Positions 9,240 to 18,387 of a stretch of DNA of 64,000 nt are shown here, piece after piece. The notes below the pieces were generated by a model that saw only the letters and a program-made list of their open reading frames with translations, searched no databases and was not told the origin of the DNA. Position 1 is the stretch's first letter; each line of letters starts with the position of its first letter. This DNA is from Hyphomicrobium_A sp964620915 (GTDB lineage: Bacteria; Pseudomonadota; Alphaproteobacteria; Rhizobiales; Hyphomicrobiaceae): positions 1 through 64,000 of the forward strand of contig CAZUKP010000008.1 in the NCBI GenBank assembly GCA_964620915.1. Direction: 5' to 3'. The position numbers and the translations under genes were made by a program.

Positions 9240-10067
9240 ATGTCCCCGCGTGCGATTCTCATCACAGGTTGCTCATCGGGCATTGGGCTTGACGCTGCAC
9301 GCACGCTTAAGGCGCGCAGCTGGCGAGTCCTTGCCACTGCACGAAAACAAGAGGACCTTGCGCGACTCGAGTCGGACGAAGGACTCGAAACGCTTGAATT
9401 GGAACTCAGTAATCCATCTTCGGTAGCTGCTTGCGCCGAGGAGGTTCTGCGGCGTACGGATGGCAAGCTTTACGCGCTCTACAACAATGCGGCCTTCGCA
9501 CAGGTTGCCGCCGTCGAGGACCTCACGGCCGATCTCCTTCGCCATCAGCTTGAGGTCAATCTGATCGGTACGCACGAGCTGACCCGCCTCATCATTCCAG
9601 CGATGCGCCGAAACAACGAGGGCCGTATCGTGCAGTGCTCTTCGATTCTAGGTTTCGTTGTGGGGCCCGGGCGGGCGGCCTACTGTGCATCCAAGTACGC
9701 TCTAGAGGCGCTGTCGGACGCGTTGCGGCTGGAGCTTGCAGGCACAAACATCCACGTTTCAATCATTGAGCCGGGGCCGATACGCACTCGTTTTGTCGAG
9801 TCCGCGCTGGCGAATTTCAAAGAGACAATCGACATCGATGGTTCCGTGCACCGCGACAACTACCTGGCCCGTCTTGCCAAGATGGAGGCGGGCGGACAGC
9901 AGCGTTTCAAGCTCGAGCCGGATGCTGTCACCAAGAGGCTGGTGCATGCGCTTGAGAGCTCGCGTCCGAAAGCGCGCTACTACGTCACGACACCGACATA
10001 CATCGCTGCCGTTCTAAAGCGGGTACTACCGACACGATTGCTCGACCGCTTTGTACGAAACATGTAG
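9240..10067 (+). CDS. Short-chain dehydrogenase/reductase (classical SDR)
   Basis: This 275-residue Rossmann-fold oxidoreductase carries the cofactor loop TGCSSGIG at residues 9-16, NNAA near 81-84 and the catalytic serine in VQCSSILGF. The YxxxK pair is within AAYCASKYAL (Y and K about residues 142 and 146). PGPIRTRF follows the active site as in classical SDRs. An arginine after the glycine motif (ATARKQEDL) favours NADP(H). The substrate is unknown. It begins 9 nt after mcd, which suggests one transcript, but no SDR is a known step of the ethylmalonyl-CoA pathway, so a metabolic link is only inferred from position. Confidence 0.88.
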   Translation: MSPRAILITGCSSGIGLDAARTLKARSWRVLATARKQEDLARLESDEGLETLELELSNPSSVAACAEEVLRRTDGKLYALYNNAAFAQVAAVEDLTADLLRHQLEVNLIGTHELTRLIIPAMRRNNEGRIVQCSSILGFVVGPGRAAYCASKYALEALSDALRLELAGTNIHVSIIEPGPIRTRFVESALANFKETIDIDGSVHRDNYLARLAKMEAGGQQRFKLEPDAVTKRLVHALESSRPKARYYVTTPTYIAAVLKRVLPTRLLDRFVRNM

Positions 10068-10100
10068 GCGTGGTCGCTGCGTGTGCTTTGGTGCTTGCAG

Positions 10101-10472
10101 CTAAAGGCTCTCGTTCATGCGCCGCAGCCTGTCTGCCAGCCGGCGCATCACGTGCAGCGCAAAGGCGGGCTGCTGCTGCACCATCGTCAGAAAGGTGTCC
10201 TCACTGATCTCGAGGACATCAGTTGGTTCGCGCGCGATGGCGGTCGCGCTGCGTGGGGAACCGTCGATCAGGGCCATCTCGCCGAACAGGCCGTTCGGCC
10301 CGACGTTCTCCAGCACGGCGCCACCCGACATGATCTGGACCTTGCCCGAGCGCACTACGTACATGCAGGCTCCGTCGTCATCTTTGACGAAAAGCCGTTC
10401 GCCCTCGTCCAGGCGCCGCAGAGGAAATCCGTCGCCTTCCAATTTCTCGAAATCGAAACTCACGTCGCTCAT
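10101..10472 (-). CDS. Cyclic nucleotide-binding domain protein (single CAP_ED domain)
   Basis: This 123-residue protein consists almost entirely of one cyclic-nucleotide-binding (CRP-like) beta-roll. The pattern LDEGERLFVKDDDG, YVVRSGKVQIM, and FGEMALIDGSPRSATAIA includes the phosphate-binding cassette with its FGE...RSA arrangement, so binding of a cyclic nucleotide is plausible. There is no helix-turn-helix, so it is not a classical CRP-type transcription factor. I chose ATG 10472 because the domain begins directly there; the open frame extends upstream to 10655 without family resemblance. It is convergent with the SDR gene and divergent from the large membrane-protein gene at 10707. Confidence 0.85.
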   Translation of the reverse strand: MSDVSFDFEKLEGDGFPLRRLDEGERLFVKDDDGACMYVVRSGKVQIMSGGAVLENVGPNGLFGEMALIDGSPRSATAIAREPTDVLEISEDTFLTMVQQQPAFALHVMRRLADRLRRMNESL

Positions 10473-10706
10473 GCGTGGCACCGCGCTTTGAGGGTGTCCT
10501 TCCAGGCACTTCAATCTGTAAACTCTAGGCCCACGCGGCGGGCCGGGCAACAGGTCGACGCCGCTCAGTCGTCTCGAGTAGTTGAACCAATGCGTTGCGG
10601 TTGTGTTACGCCTTTGATCCTCAGAACGGCGTTGTTCCCCAAAACGGCAAGACAAGAGAGCTAAATTGCCTATATTCGCGGCCAGTAGGAGAGTTGGAGG
10701 CGTAAC

Positions 10707-12926
10707 ATGGCCACAGCAGGTGAGGCGTCACCCAGTAGTTGGGGCCGCGTAGTCGACTACGTATTCGGGCGTAACACCCTCATCGGGCTCGCCTCGTTAA
10801 TGCTGCTCTGTATCTCGGGCTTTGCCACTTGGCACGGGATGCGCGACTTCATCGTCGGGGTGTCCTCGTCTCCGGAGACCCAGGAACAAACACTCCCCGG
10901 TGGCCTCGAATTTTCCAACGATCTTCTCGTCATTGTTGTCGTTATCGCCCTCACGTTCCTGATGTGGCTGGCGCTGCGCGAAACATTCGGCGCGAAGCGC
11001 CGTTTCACAGAGCGCATGATCACTCTGCCCCTCTATTTGTTCCTAGCCGTTTGGTCGATCGGTTTCGGCTATGGGTTCTGGTGGAGCCTCATCGCCGGGG
11101 AGGAGGCCACGCGCACGAGCATGTCGAACCTGCAGGAAGATGCGCGCGATGCCGCCACAAAGATCGCCGCGCGTCTTGATGCCGTGCAAGTCCAGCTCGA
11201 CAGTGTGGTCACTTGGTCTGAAAGTCAGATGTCGCGCGAGGAAACGAGCGGTGGTAGCTGCGGCACGTCTTCCGGGGCTGGCCGCGGCCCGCTCTACAAT
11301 GCGCGTCGCAGCGTGCGTGATTCCGTGGCCTCATTGCGCGATAGCATCAAGAATGCGTGGGTCGCACCTGTACAGGCGGACGTCAACGACCTTCAGGCAA
11401 GTGCGGCTGGCATGACCGGCGGCACGGTCGCGCAGCGCCAGCAGCAGTTCGATGCGATGGCTATTTCCATTCGCGGAAAAGCCGTCAGTATCGCGGCACG
11501 CAGCAACGAGCTTGGCAAATCGACGGCGGCGGAAATGCGCGCGCTCGCCAAGTCCATCTCGATCCCGCCGGGGCAACCTGGCTTCTCATGTTACGACCCC
11601 ACACTCGCCCAACGGCTCAACCAAGCTGCTGATCAGGCGGATCAACCCGTTGTGCTCAATTTGCGAAAGGCCACGTTCAATGAGGGTCCCGCAGGCGTTG
11701 CCAACGCTATTAAGCGGCTTTGGAGCAATATTGGCTCCTATCTGTCGAGCCTCTTCGCCTATATCGCCTCCGGCGGCAAGGACACGGGTAGCCCAACGTC
11801 CGAGGGTGATCCGATATCCGGCCGCGATTTGATCGCGCTGCTTGCCACCATCGGCATCGATCTCGGGCTGCTGGCGTTAACGGCTCTCAATCCGCCGTCG
11901 ACCGCGCCCATGCGGCGCGACGCACTTGCGCGCAGCCAGGCACAAATTCCGCATCTGAGCGGGACTGTTATCCGGCAGATCTCCGGCGCGATCGAAACCG
12001 CTATCGCGCGTGCACCCGGCGCCGATCTCGAGTGGGTCCGAAAACATTTCATCAACCACGCGGGGGTCTCGTATTTCGTTATTCCGAACCTTTTCAGCGT
12101 GGCCAAGGACAATAAGTCGGAGGAACTGCGCGCGCTTGCAATGAACCAGCTCGGCGGTGTGCTCAGCGAGCTTGATTTGACGCGCACATTGAGCGAGCAC
12201 GAACTGCGCCGGGCGCGCCAAGACGAAGAGCGGGAAAGCCGCAGCACCTCTGGTCCTGATGACCACGTCCAGAACCACGGCATCTTCTCCAAAGGAAAGC
12301 GCGCGCTTGCGATCGCGGGATGGAGCGATGGGGCCCAAAAGGACATTGAAGTTTTCCGCCTGGTGCAGACCGAGGGGCTGACACCACTCCTGACGGTCCT
12401 CAATGAGGCGGTGCTGAGCCGATCGAATGAGGAAGAAGGTGCGACTGATACATCGGAGAAGCTCACGCACGAGCAGACCAAGCAGGCTTACATCGAAAAT
12501 TTGAGCAAGGGTGTCGGCATCGATGAGAGTGCGCGACCGGTCATTGAAAAAATTATCGAAGGGGAAGTTGGGCTTGACGGGGCCTTGGTCACGTTCTTTA
12601 CGGCCGAACCCACGATTGAACAGCACGTTGTGAAAGAAATGGATAGAATTTCTAATGAGATTTCCATCCAAGACGATGCGATCATGAAAAAATGGTTGGC
12701 CGATCATAAAACGTACCTTCGCTCCGAGCTCGCCGCCTCCGGCATCCAGCGTGCCATCCGGATTTACTACAAGCTCCAGATCATCCGCGATGATCTTGCC
12801 CGCAACGCGAGCGCATCAAACATTCAAGAAAAGATCGACGGATTTCTCAATCCCGACGGGTCTGTGACGGCCGATGAGGTCGCAGCCGCTTTGCGGTCCG
12901 CCAGTGCATTGGGCAGTACGGCCTAG
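10707..12926 (+). CDS. Large membrane-anchored protein of unknown function (3+1 membrane spans, helical extensions)
   Basis: This 739-residue protein is not recognised. Three hydrophobic segments lie near residues 24-43, 71-90 and 103-130. A helical, coiled-coil-prone region of about 240 residues follows. It contains LQEDARDAATKIAARLDAVQ and a small Gly/Ser/Cys patch SGGSCGTSSGAGRG. A fourth membrane segment lies near 378-397. The last 340 residues are soluble and highly charged, with several predicted helices and the EF-hand-like but incomplete stretch LNPDGSVTADE near the end. The 3 spans/coil/1 span arrangement resembles that of DUF4407 membrane proteins, but I see no sequence match. Upstream there is a GTAGGAGAGTTGGAGG-like ribosome site. 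It stands alone, convergent with rlmH. Confidence 0.8.
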   Translation: MATAGEASPSSWGRVVDYVFGRNTLIGLASLMLLCISGFATWHGMRDFIVGVSSSPETQEQTLPGGLEFSNDLLVIVVVIALTFLMWLALRETFGAKRRFTERMITLPLYLFLAVWSIGFGYGFWWSLIAGEEATRTSMSNLQEDARDAATKIAARLDAVQVQLDSVVTWSESQMSREETSGGSCGTSSGAGRGPLYNARRSVRDSVASLRDSIKNAWVAPVQADVNDLQASAAGMTGGTVAQRQQQFDAMAISIRGKAVSIAARSNELGKSTAAEMRALAKSISIPPGQPGFSCYDPTLAQRLNQAADQADQPVVLNLRKATFNEGPAGVANAIKRLWSNIGSYLSSLFAYIASGGKDTGSPTSEGDPISGRDLIALLATIGIDLGLLALTALNPPSTAPMRRDALARSQAQIPHLSGTVIRQISGAIETAIARAPGADLEWVRKHFINHAGVSYFVIPNLFSVAKDNKSEELRALAMNQLGGVLSELDLTRTLSEHELRRARQDEERESRSTSGPDDHVQNHGIFSKGKRALAIAGWSDGAQKDIEVFRLVQTEGLTPLLTVLNEAVLSRSNEEEGATDTSEKLTHEQTKQAYIENLSKGVGIDESARPVIEKIIEGEVGLDGALVTFFTAEPTIEQHVVKEMDRISNEISIQDDAIMKKWLADHKTYLRSELAASGIQRAIRIYYKLQIIRDDLARNASASNIQEKIDGFLNPDGSVTADEVAAALRSASALGSTA

Positions 12927-12954
12927 AGTGAGGTGGGCGCGTCTTTCCCGCCAC

Positions 12955-13437
12955 TCATGCGCGATGATAGGGGTGGCCCGAGAGGATCGTGGCAGCACGG
13001 TAGAGTTGTTCGGCGAATAGGATACGGGCAAGTCCGTGCGGCAGGGTCATCGGCCCCAGCGAAAGCTTGAGCTTTGCTGCGCTCAGCGCCGCATCCCCAT
13101 GCCCGTCCGGACCGCCGATCAAAAACCCAAGCGCCTTTGTTCCAGCATCGCGTTCTTCAGCGATCCAACGCGCGAATGCGTCACTCGACATGGAGCGGCC
13201 GTGCGCATCGAGCGCGACGCTCACGTCGGCAGCTCGTGCGGCCTTCAGCAAACGTGCAGCTTCGTCGGATTGTCTCATTTGCGGAGTGTCGACGCGAGCC
13301 TCGCCGATTTCGGCAAGCTTCAAAGGACCAAGGCCAAGGGCGCGTCCGGCCGCATCAAAGCGTGAGGCATATCTGTCGAAGAGTTCGCGCTCGGCGCCGT
13401 CTTTAAGACGGCCAACGGCCGCAAGGATGAGGCGCAT
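12955..13437 (-). CDS. rlmH: 23S rRNA (pseudouridine1915-N3)-methyltransferase RlmH
   Basis: This 160-residue SPOUT-class methyltransferase uses S-adenosylmethionine to methylate pseudouridine 1915 in helix 69 of 23S rRNA. The family pattern is complete. The N terminus reads MRLILAAVGRLKDG. LDAHGRSMSSDAFARWI lies in the middle. The SAM-binding trefoil-knot region is FLIGGPDGHGDAA. The C terminus reads LARILFAEQLYRAATILSGHPYHRA, containing the conserved EQLYRA and HPYH. Length matches the family. The order nadD-rsfS-rlmH on one strand is typical of alphaproteobacteria and supports the call. Confidence 0.97.
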   Translation of the reverse strand: MRLILAAVGRLKDGAERELFDRYASRFDAAGRALGLGPLKLAEIGEARVDTPQMRQSDEAARLLKAARAADVSVALDAHGRSMSSDAFARWIAEERDAGTKALGFLIGGPDGHGDAALSAAKLKLSLGPMTLPHGLARILFAEQLYRAATILSGHPYHRA

Positions 13438-13500
13438 AACAAGCTCCTCCCGCGCAGCCCGCGAGGTGGCGAAAAGACCCGCTGCGCTCTAGCAAAAGTG

Positions 13501-13911
13501 CTAGTGCGCGATTTGCTCGGCTGGCCGATCAGCGAGCCACATCTTTTCGAGGTTGTAGAACTCACGCACCTCGGGACGGAAGATGTGAACGATGATATCG
13601 CCCGTATCCAGCAGCACCCAATCGCACGCCTCGAGACCCTCGACGCGTACGTTGCCCGCTCCCGTTTCTTTGAGCTTGCGCTGGAGTTGCTGGGCGATCG
13701 CTCCGACGTGCCGGTCCGACCGACCGCTTGCGATCAACATGAAATCACCGATGGAAGACTTTCCTGCCAAGTTGATCGTGACCAGCTCTTCGGCCTTAGC
13801 GTCATCGAGCCAGTGAATGATATTCTTGAGCAGTGCTGCCGGCTTGTGCCTTTTCGACAAAAGCTCGGCGGGAGGCTTACCCTGCAGGGTACCCTCAAGT
13901 GCGGATCGCAT
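13501..13911 (-). CDS. rsfS: Ribosomal silencing factor RsfS
   Basis: This 136-residue protein binds ribosomal protein uL14 and blocks 30S-50S joining when nutrients are low. The conserved core is present: LDDAKAEELVTINLAGKSSIGDFMLIASGRSDRHVGAIA (residues about 35-73), then the late GLEACDWVLLDTGDIIVHIFRPEVREFYNLEKMW. The N-terminal 25 residues (LQGKPPAELLSKR) are an extension of the usual alphaproteobacterial type. It lies between nadD (218 nt upstream) and rlmH (63 nt downstream) on the same strand. Confidence 0.96.
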   Translation of the reverse strand: MRSALEGTLQGKPPAELLSKRHKPAALLKNIIHWLDDAKAEELVTINLAGKSSIGDFMLIASGRSDRHVGAIAQQLQRKLKETGAGNVRVEGLEACDWVLLDTGDIIVHIFRPEVREFYNLEKMWLADRPAEQIAH

Positions 13912-14129
13912 CGTGTGCTTGATGTCCTTTCGTCATTCACCCCGATAGGGCTGGCGCACTCGTAACGGCCGTCCCCAAGCCCTCCTGGCGCATTTTCGAC
14001 AGGTGCTCATCTTTGGCCCTGCCGAGGCAGAACATAAGGTGTGTCGCCCCATGACTTCAATAGATTTTGTGCGCGGCTTGGTGACAGCAGCGCCCTGGTG
14101 GCGGAAAATAATCAAATAACTTTAATAGG

Positions 14130-14720
14130 TTAGTCCGTCTTACCTGTCGCCCGGAGCGCTGTCGAGGATTGCTCTGACAGCCTGGTGCTGAGTAGGGTCC
14201 AGGCGGGCGGCGTGCGGCCTGGCAGGGCGGCGGCGTCGGCTTCGGGTATGCGCCAGCGCTCCAGCCATTGGCCAGATGGCGAGGCCAGTGCTTTCAGCCG
14301 CCAGCCCGGCCTGTCGACGACCGCAATTGGCACCAGGCGTGCGATATCGCGCCAATGCTGCCAACGATCAAAAGTCGCGAGGTTGTCCGCACCCATCACC
14401 CAAACAAACCGCACCCGGGACAAGCGCTGTCGCAGAAAGGCGATGGTCAGGAACGTGTACGGGCTGCCGAGTTCGGCTTCGAAGCCCGTGATCTTCATAG
14501 CGGGGCTACCGGCAAAGGTCCGGCAAGCCGCCATGCGCTCGCCAAGTGTTGGCAGGCCCTCGCCTGATTTTAACGGGTTCCCGGGGGTCACGATCCACCA
14601 GAGCTGATCGAGCTGCAGCCGTCGCAGAGCCGTCGTGGCGCAGACTGCGTGACCTTCGTGCGGGGGGTTGAAGGTCCCACCCATCAATCCGATGCGCTGG
14701 CCCGCACAGACGAGCGGCAT
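14130..14720 (-). CDS. nadD: Nicotinate-nucleotide adenylyltransferase NadD
   Basis: This enzyme transfers AMP from ATP to nicotinate mononucleotide in NAD synthesis. The nucleotidyltransferase signature GGTFNPPHEGH lies near the N terminus. WWIVTPGNPLK, the family's substrate-binding stretch, follows, then VWVMGADNLATFDRWQHW. The C-terminal SSTALRA corresponds to the SxxxxR ATP-binding motif. I chose ATG 14720 (196 aa) because AAGG lies about 6 nt upstream and homologues usually start about ten residues before the signature. An in-frame ATG at 14765 would add 15 residues without a ribosome site. It heads the nadD-rsfS-rlmH run. Confidence 0.94.
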   Translation of the reverse strand: MPLVCAGQRIGLMGGTFNPPHEGHAVCATTALRRLQLDQLWWIVTPGNPLKSGEGLPTLGERMAACRTFAGSPAMKITGFEAELGSPYTFLTIAFLRQRLSRVRFVWVMGADNLATFDRWQHWRDIARLVPIAVVDRPGWRLKALASPSGQWLERWRIPEADAAALPGRTPPAWTLLSTRLSEQSSTALRATGKTD

Positions 14721-15035
14721 GTGCGCCTTGAGCGAGCCGAAGGTGGGGTGTGTCGTTCCGCGCATCAGATATTGGCGTCTCGGATCAAATCTTGGGACAG
14801 CAGCGTGCCGGCCGAGGCTTAGTAAACCGCTAGGGTAGCCGCTTAAAGCACTGAAATCCTTAAGTCTGCAATCTCCGCGGTAACGGTCCGGTCACGATTG
14901 GTCTGGCAATGCTGTCTGCCACTAGTCATGCATTGGCGGAGGCTTCGAATGCGGTGGCCGCAACCCGTTGCCGGAACGGGTGCCCTTTTCGGCTCATTGG
15001 CCGGTGGCCAAGTTGAAGTAAGCCCGCGCAGTCCG

Positions 15036-15527
15036 ATGCAGATTGCCGGCGGCAATACGCTGCTGCTGAGTCTCATCGCTTTCGCGCTCATTACTATGTC
15101 AACGCTTGCTGTACGCGCAGAGTCTGCCGACGAGGCGCAGGCGGCGATCCGAGCCGCACTTGTCGATTGGACGCGAGACTTCAACTCCGGCAAAGCCGAC
15201 AAGGTCTGCGATCTCTTCGCCACTGACCTGCGCTACGACTTTCGCGGTTACCCCGAGCGCGGCTATCGCGATATCTGCGATCGTTTGCGGCGCTCGCTTG
15301 GCGACGAGAGCAAGTCGTACCGCTATTCACTCGACATTCGCGAGATCCTTATCAGTGGTGATCACGCCGTCGTTCGTCTGGTGTGGACGCTCACGGTGGC
15401 GCTGGGTGATAGCCAGGAAGTGACCTCGGTGGAGCCCGGGATGGACGTTTTCCGGCGTGAGCCCGACGGCGCGTGGAAGATCGTTCGCTACATGGCATAC
15501 GAGGCGCCCGGCCCGGACGTCGAGTGA
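15036..15527 (+). CDS. Exported NTF2/SnoaL-like (DUF4440-type) protein
   Basis: This 163-residue protein is counted from ATG 15036. It begins with a signal peptide (LLLSLIAFALITMSTLAVRA, cleavage after about residue 27). The mature part has the alpha+beta cone-fold pattern of SnoaL/DUF4440 proteins. An N-terminal helix (AQAAIRAALVDWTRDFNSGKADKVCDLFATDLRYDF) is followed by beta strands ending VFRREPDGAWKIVRYMAYE. Such domains serve as ketosteroid-isomerase-like enzymes or ligand-binding pockets; the ligand is unknown. An upstream in-frame ATG at 14898 would displace the signal peptide and is unlikely. Confidence 0.78.
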   Translation: MQIAGGNTLLLSLIAFALITMSTLAVRAESADEAQAAIRAALVDWTRDFNSGKADKVCDLFATDLRYDFRGYPERGYRDICDRLRRSLGDESKSYRYSLDIREILISGDHAVVRLVWTLTVALGDSQEVTSVEPGMDVFRREPDGAWKIVRYMAYEAPGPDVE

Positions 15528-15640
15528 GCGCACCGCTGATGAATGATCGGTAGAGCTGCACTCCGACGAAAGGATCGAGAAGCGCCTGACGATCAAGTTC
15601 AACTATGTCTGTACGATATGCTGCGGACAGCGCCCGTCGC

Positions 15641-16120
15641 TCAGTAAGTGCCCTTGCGGCTGAGGAACGGCTTTTGTGCTGCGTTATTGATGCTGAGCCA
15701 GCACGCCGTCAGCGAATCGACGATGGCTGCAAACCATGGCACGACGAACCACCATCCAAGCGTGCTGTTTCCTAAGAACCAGCCGGCGAGACCTGTAAAC
15801 AAGATAGCGGTCAGCGTGCTAATCACGGCATCCCACTGTAGTGCGGCAACGATGGTATCGCGACTTGTCACGGAGAAGAACTCGCCAACTAGCCACACGG
15901 CTGCGAGCAGGACCATGGCCAGGAGCCAGCCGTAGACTTCTTGGGGTATAGGCCATGTGAGAACGCTCGTTCTCATCACCAAGAGTGGTTCGTAGAAGGT
16001 GCCGCCAAAGTACGCTGCTCCAGCAAGGAAATATGGAAAAAGCCAGAGGCCCAGGATTGCTGTTCTTCGGCTCCCGCTCATAGACTGCGGGACTGGATCC
16101 GTCGGTTGTAACTGGCTCAT
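15641..16120 (-). CDS. Four-span membrane protein, unknown function
   Basis: This 159-residue protein is counted from ATG 16120. After a polar N terminus of about 20 residues it has four hydrophobic segments: ILGLWLFPYFLAGAAYFGG, VYGWLLAMVLLAAVWLVGEFF, AVISTLTAILFTGLAGWFLG and WWFVVPWFAAIVDSLTACWL. The C terminus is short and basic (NAAQKPFLSRKGTY). No family is recognised. It is convergent with the NTF2-like gene and stands alone; a longer frame reaches ATG 16156. Confidence 0.7.
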   Translation of the reverse strand: MSQLQPTDPVPQSMSGSRRTAILGLWLFPYFLAGAAYFGGTFYEPLLVMRTSVLTWPIPQEVYGWLLAMVLLAAVWLVGEFFSVTSRDTIVAALQWDAVISTLTAILFTGLAGWFLGNSTLGWWFVVPWFAAIVDSLTACWLSINNAAQKPFLSRKGTY

Positions 16121-16434
16121 GAACGCTCTCCAAACGACAGACGCAGCAAGGCCCAAGTGTCATCGCGCCAAGTGGCAGTCACGGGCCGTCAAAGTCTTCT
16201 AAGAACAAGGTCTAGCTCAGATCGATCGTGCTTCGAAAAACCTTACGACGAGGTGCACACAGGACGATAGCGGGCCGATGCTCCCCCTCAGGACGCGGCA
16301 GCAATGTTAATGAAGTGATCCCCCGTTGACCAGCTTTACTGGCTGGAATGGTGAGCGTGGGATTGGCTGCTACTCCGATCGCTGAAGCTTAGCGCGCCGG
16401 ACGCTCTTGCAACCGAAAGTCAGGGTGTGAAGTT
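16121..16434. other. Gene-free stretch before the GH15 gene end
   Basis: This is 314 bp between the start of the small membrane protein and the stop of the GH15 gene, both on the reverse strand. It should hold the promoter of the former. I see no hairpin, repeat or reading frame that stands out. Confidence 0.4.
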
Positions 16435-18306
16435 TTACCTGGGCTTTGCTGTTTTAGGCTCGGCGGCATCCGTGCCACCATGCTCATCTGCACGCTGGCC
16501 GGCCGGGTTTTCGATCCGAGTGAGATTGTGCGCGGAATTGATGACAGCAATGTGAGTGAAAGCCTGCGGGAAGTTTCCGACCTGCCTTTTCGCATTGGGA
16601 TCATACTCCTCCGCGAGCAACCCGACGTCATTGCTCAGCGACAATAGCCGCTCATACATTTTCGTTGCCTCGTCGTGGCGGCCAAGGAGGCAAAGATTGT
16701 CCACCAGCCAAAAACTACACGCGAGGAAGGCACCCTCTCCGGGTGGCAAGCCATCCGTGCCGTGGCCGGTGTCGTAGCGCATTACAAATCCATCGGACGT
16801 AAGATTGCGCTGGATTGCCTCAACTGTGTTCTTTACGCGGGGATCATCTGGCGGAAGAAAACCGACAAGGGCGATGAAGAGTGTGCTGGCGTCGAGCGCC
16901 TTGCTTCCGTAGCGCGAGACAAAGGCGCCGACATCGGGATTGTAGGCCTTTTCGCACACTTCATCGTGGATCTGGGCGCGGATCTTCTTCCAGCGCTCGA
17001 TTGGGCCAGGCAGCCCGAACCGTTCCGCGCTCTTGATTGAGCGATCAAAGGCGACCCAGGCCATGACCTTGGAATAGGTGAACTGTTGTGGTCCGCCTCT
17101 AATCTCCCAAATTCCCTCGTCGGGCTGCTGCCAGACCGACTCAAGACGCCTGACCATCTCGACTTGAAGCTCCCAGCCCGCCTCGATTGTACTGAGCGTG
17201 ATGAGACGGCCCTGGTGGGTAGCGTCCATTACCTCGCCATAGATATCGAGCTGAAGCTGATTGGCGGCTGCATTTCCGACACGAACAGGTTTTGCGCCTT
17301 CATACCCGTCGAGCCAGGGAACCTCCCATTCGGTCAGACGCCGTTCGCCGGCAATGCCGTACATGATCTGCGCTTGCGATGGCGAGCCAGCGATCGCTCG
17401 CAAGAGCCACTCGCGCCATGCTTTGGCTTCTTCAAGGTAGCCAGAATTCATGAGTGCGAGCAGTGTGAAGGTTGTGTCGCGCAGCCAGCAGTAGCGGTAG
17501 TCCCAATTGCGCGTACCGCCGAGCTGTTCCGGCAGAGACGTGGTCGGCGCTGCCACAACGCCGCCCGTGGGGCGATACGTCAAAGCTTTGAGCGTGATGA
17601 GCGAACGCGTAACCGGTGCGGAGTACTTCTTGACCGGCCGCGCCTTCGAACACCAATCGCGCCAAAAGTGCTCAGTTTCTTTGAGGGCCTTCTCTGCATT
17701 GATCGGTGCGGGAGGCGGCAAATGCGAGGCGGAGTAGCTCAACACGAATGGCTTCGTTTCGCCTTCGGATATCGTCCACTCGCCGACCGTCTTCATTTCC
17801 TGACCAATAAGCGGGACGTGCGAACGCAGTATGGCGCGATCTGGTCCCGCGATGGCGCTTATCGTTCTGTCGTCGATTCGCGTCACCCAGGGGATGATGG
17901 AGCCGTAGTCGAAGCGCAAGATGAGCTCCATGCGCATCCTGACTTGCCCGCTCTTGCCGGTGACAATGCGCACGACGTCTGAAGACAATCCGCGCAACGG
18001 CATAAAGTCTGTCACGACGACGACGCCGTCTTTCGTGGTGTGAGTGGTTTCGAGGATCAACGTGTGATCGAGGTACTTCCTCGTGGTGCGCACTGCGCTG
18101 TCTGCTGGGGCGATAAGCCATCGGCCGTTTTGAGGCTTGCCCAGGAGCGCGCAAAAGCATGCCCCGCCATCAAATCGTGGCCAACACAGCCAGTCGATGG
18201 AGCCATCCCTTGAGACAAGCGCTGCCGTTTCGCAGTCGCCGATCAGGGCGTAGTCTTCAATCTTGGAAGGCGTTTCCTTGCTCCCCGCGTCTTGACCCAT
18301 ATGCAT
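16435..18306 (-). CDS. Glycoside hydrolase family 15 protein (glucoamylase/trehalase-like)
   Basis: This 623-residue protein has both parts of the GH15 family. An N-terminal beta-sandwich begins IEDYALIGDCETAALVSRDGSIDWLCWPRFDGGACF (residues about 16-51). The catalytic (alpha/alpha)6 barrel contains RNWDYRYCWLRDTTFTLLALMNSGY near 265-289 and GNAAANQLQLDIYGEVMD near 340-357. The carboxylates LLAEEYDP and the stretch VGNFPQAFTHIAVINSAHNL near the end are the catalytic-base region. There is no signal peptide, so it acts in the cytoplasm. Bacterial members hydrolyse trehalose, isomaltose or other alpha-glucosides; the exact substrate cannot be read from sequence. It stands alone on the reverse strand. 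Confidence 0.9.
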   Translation of the reverse strand: MHMGQDAGSKETPSKIEDYALIGDCETAALVSRDGSIDWLCWPRFDGGACFCALLGKPQNGRWLIAPADSAVRTTRKYLDHTLILETTHTTKDGVVVVTDFMPLRGLSSDVVRIVTGKSGQVRMRMELILRFDYGSIIPWVTRIDDRTISAIAGPDRAILRSHVPLIGQEMKTVGEWTISEGETKPFVLSYSASHLPPPAPINAEKALKETEHFWRDWCSKARPVKKYSAPVTRSLITLKALTYRPTGGVVAAPTTSLPEQLGGTRNWDYRYCWLRDTTFTLLALMNSGYLEEAKAWREWLLRAIAGSPSQAQIMYGIAGERRLTEWEVPWLDGYEGAKPVRVGNAAANQLQLDIYGEVMDATHQGRLITLSTIEAGWELQVEMVRRLESVWQQPDEGIWEIRGGPQQFTYSKVMAWVAFDRSIKSAERFGLPGPIERWKKIRAQIHDEVCEKAYNPDVGAFVSRYGSKALDASTLFIALVGFLPPDDPRVKNTVEAIQRNLTSDGFVMRYDTGHGTDGLPPGEGAFLACSFWLVDNLCLLGRHDEATKMYERLLSLSNDVGLLAEEYDPNAKRQVGNFPQAFTHIAVINSAHNLTRIENPAGQRADEHGGTDAAEPKTAKPR

Positions 18307-18387
18307 TCTTGTTGTTGGGCCGGCCTATACCGCCACAGGCGCGGTCAACATAGTTCAACCACCGTCGTACTTCGAGCCCCTTTCAGC

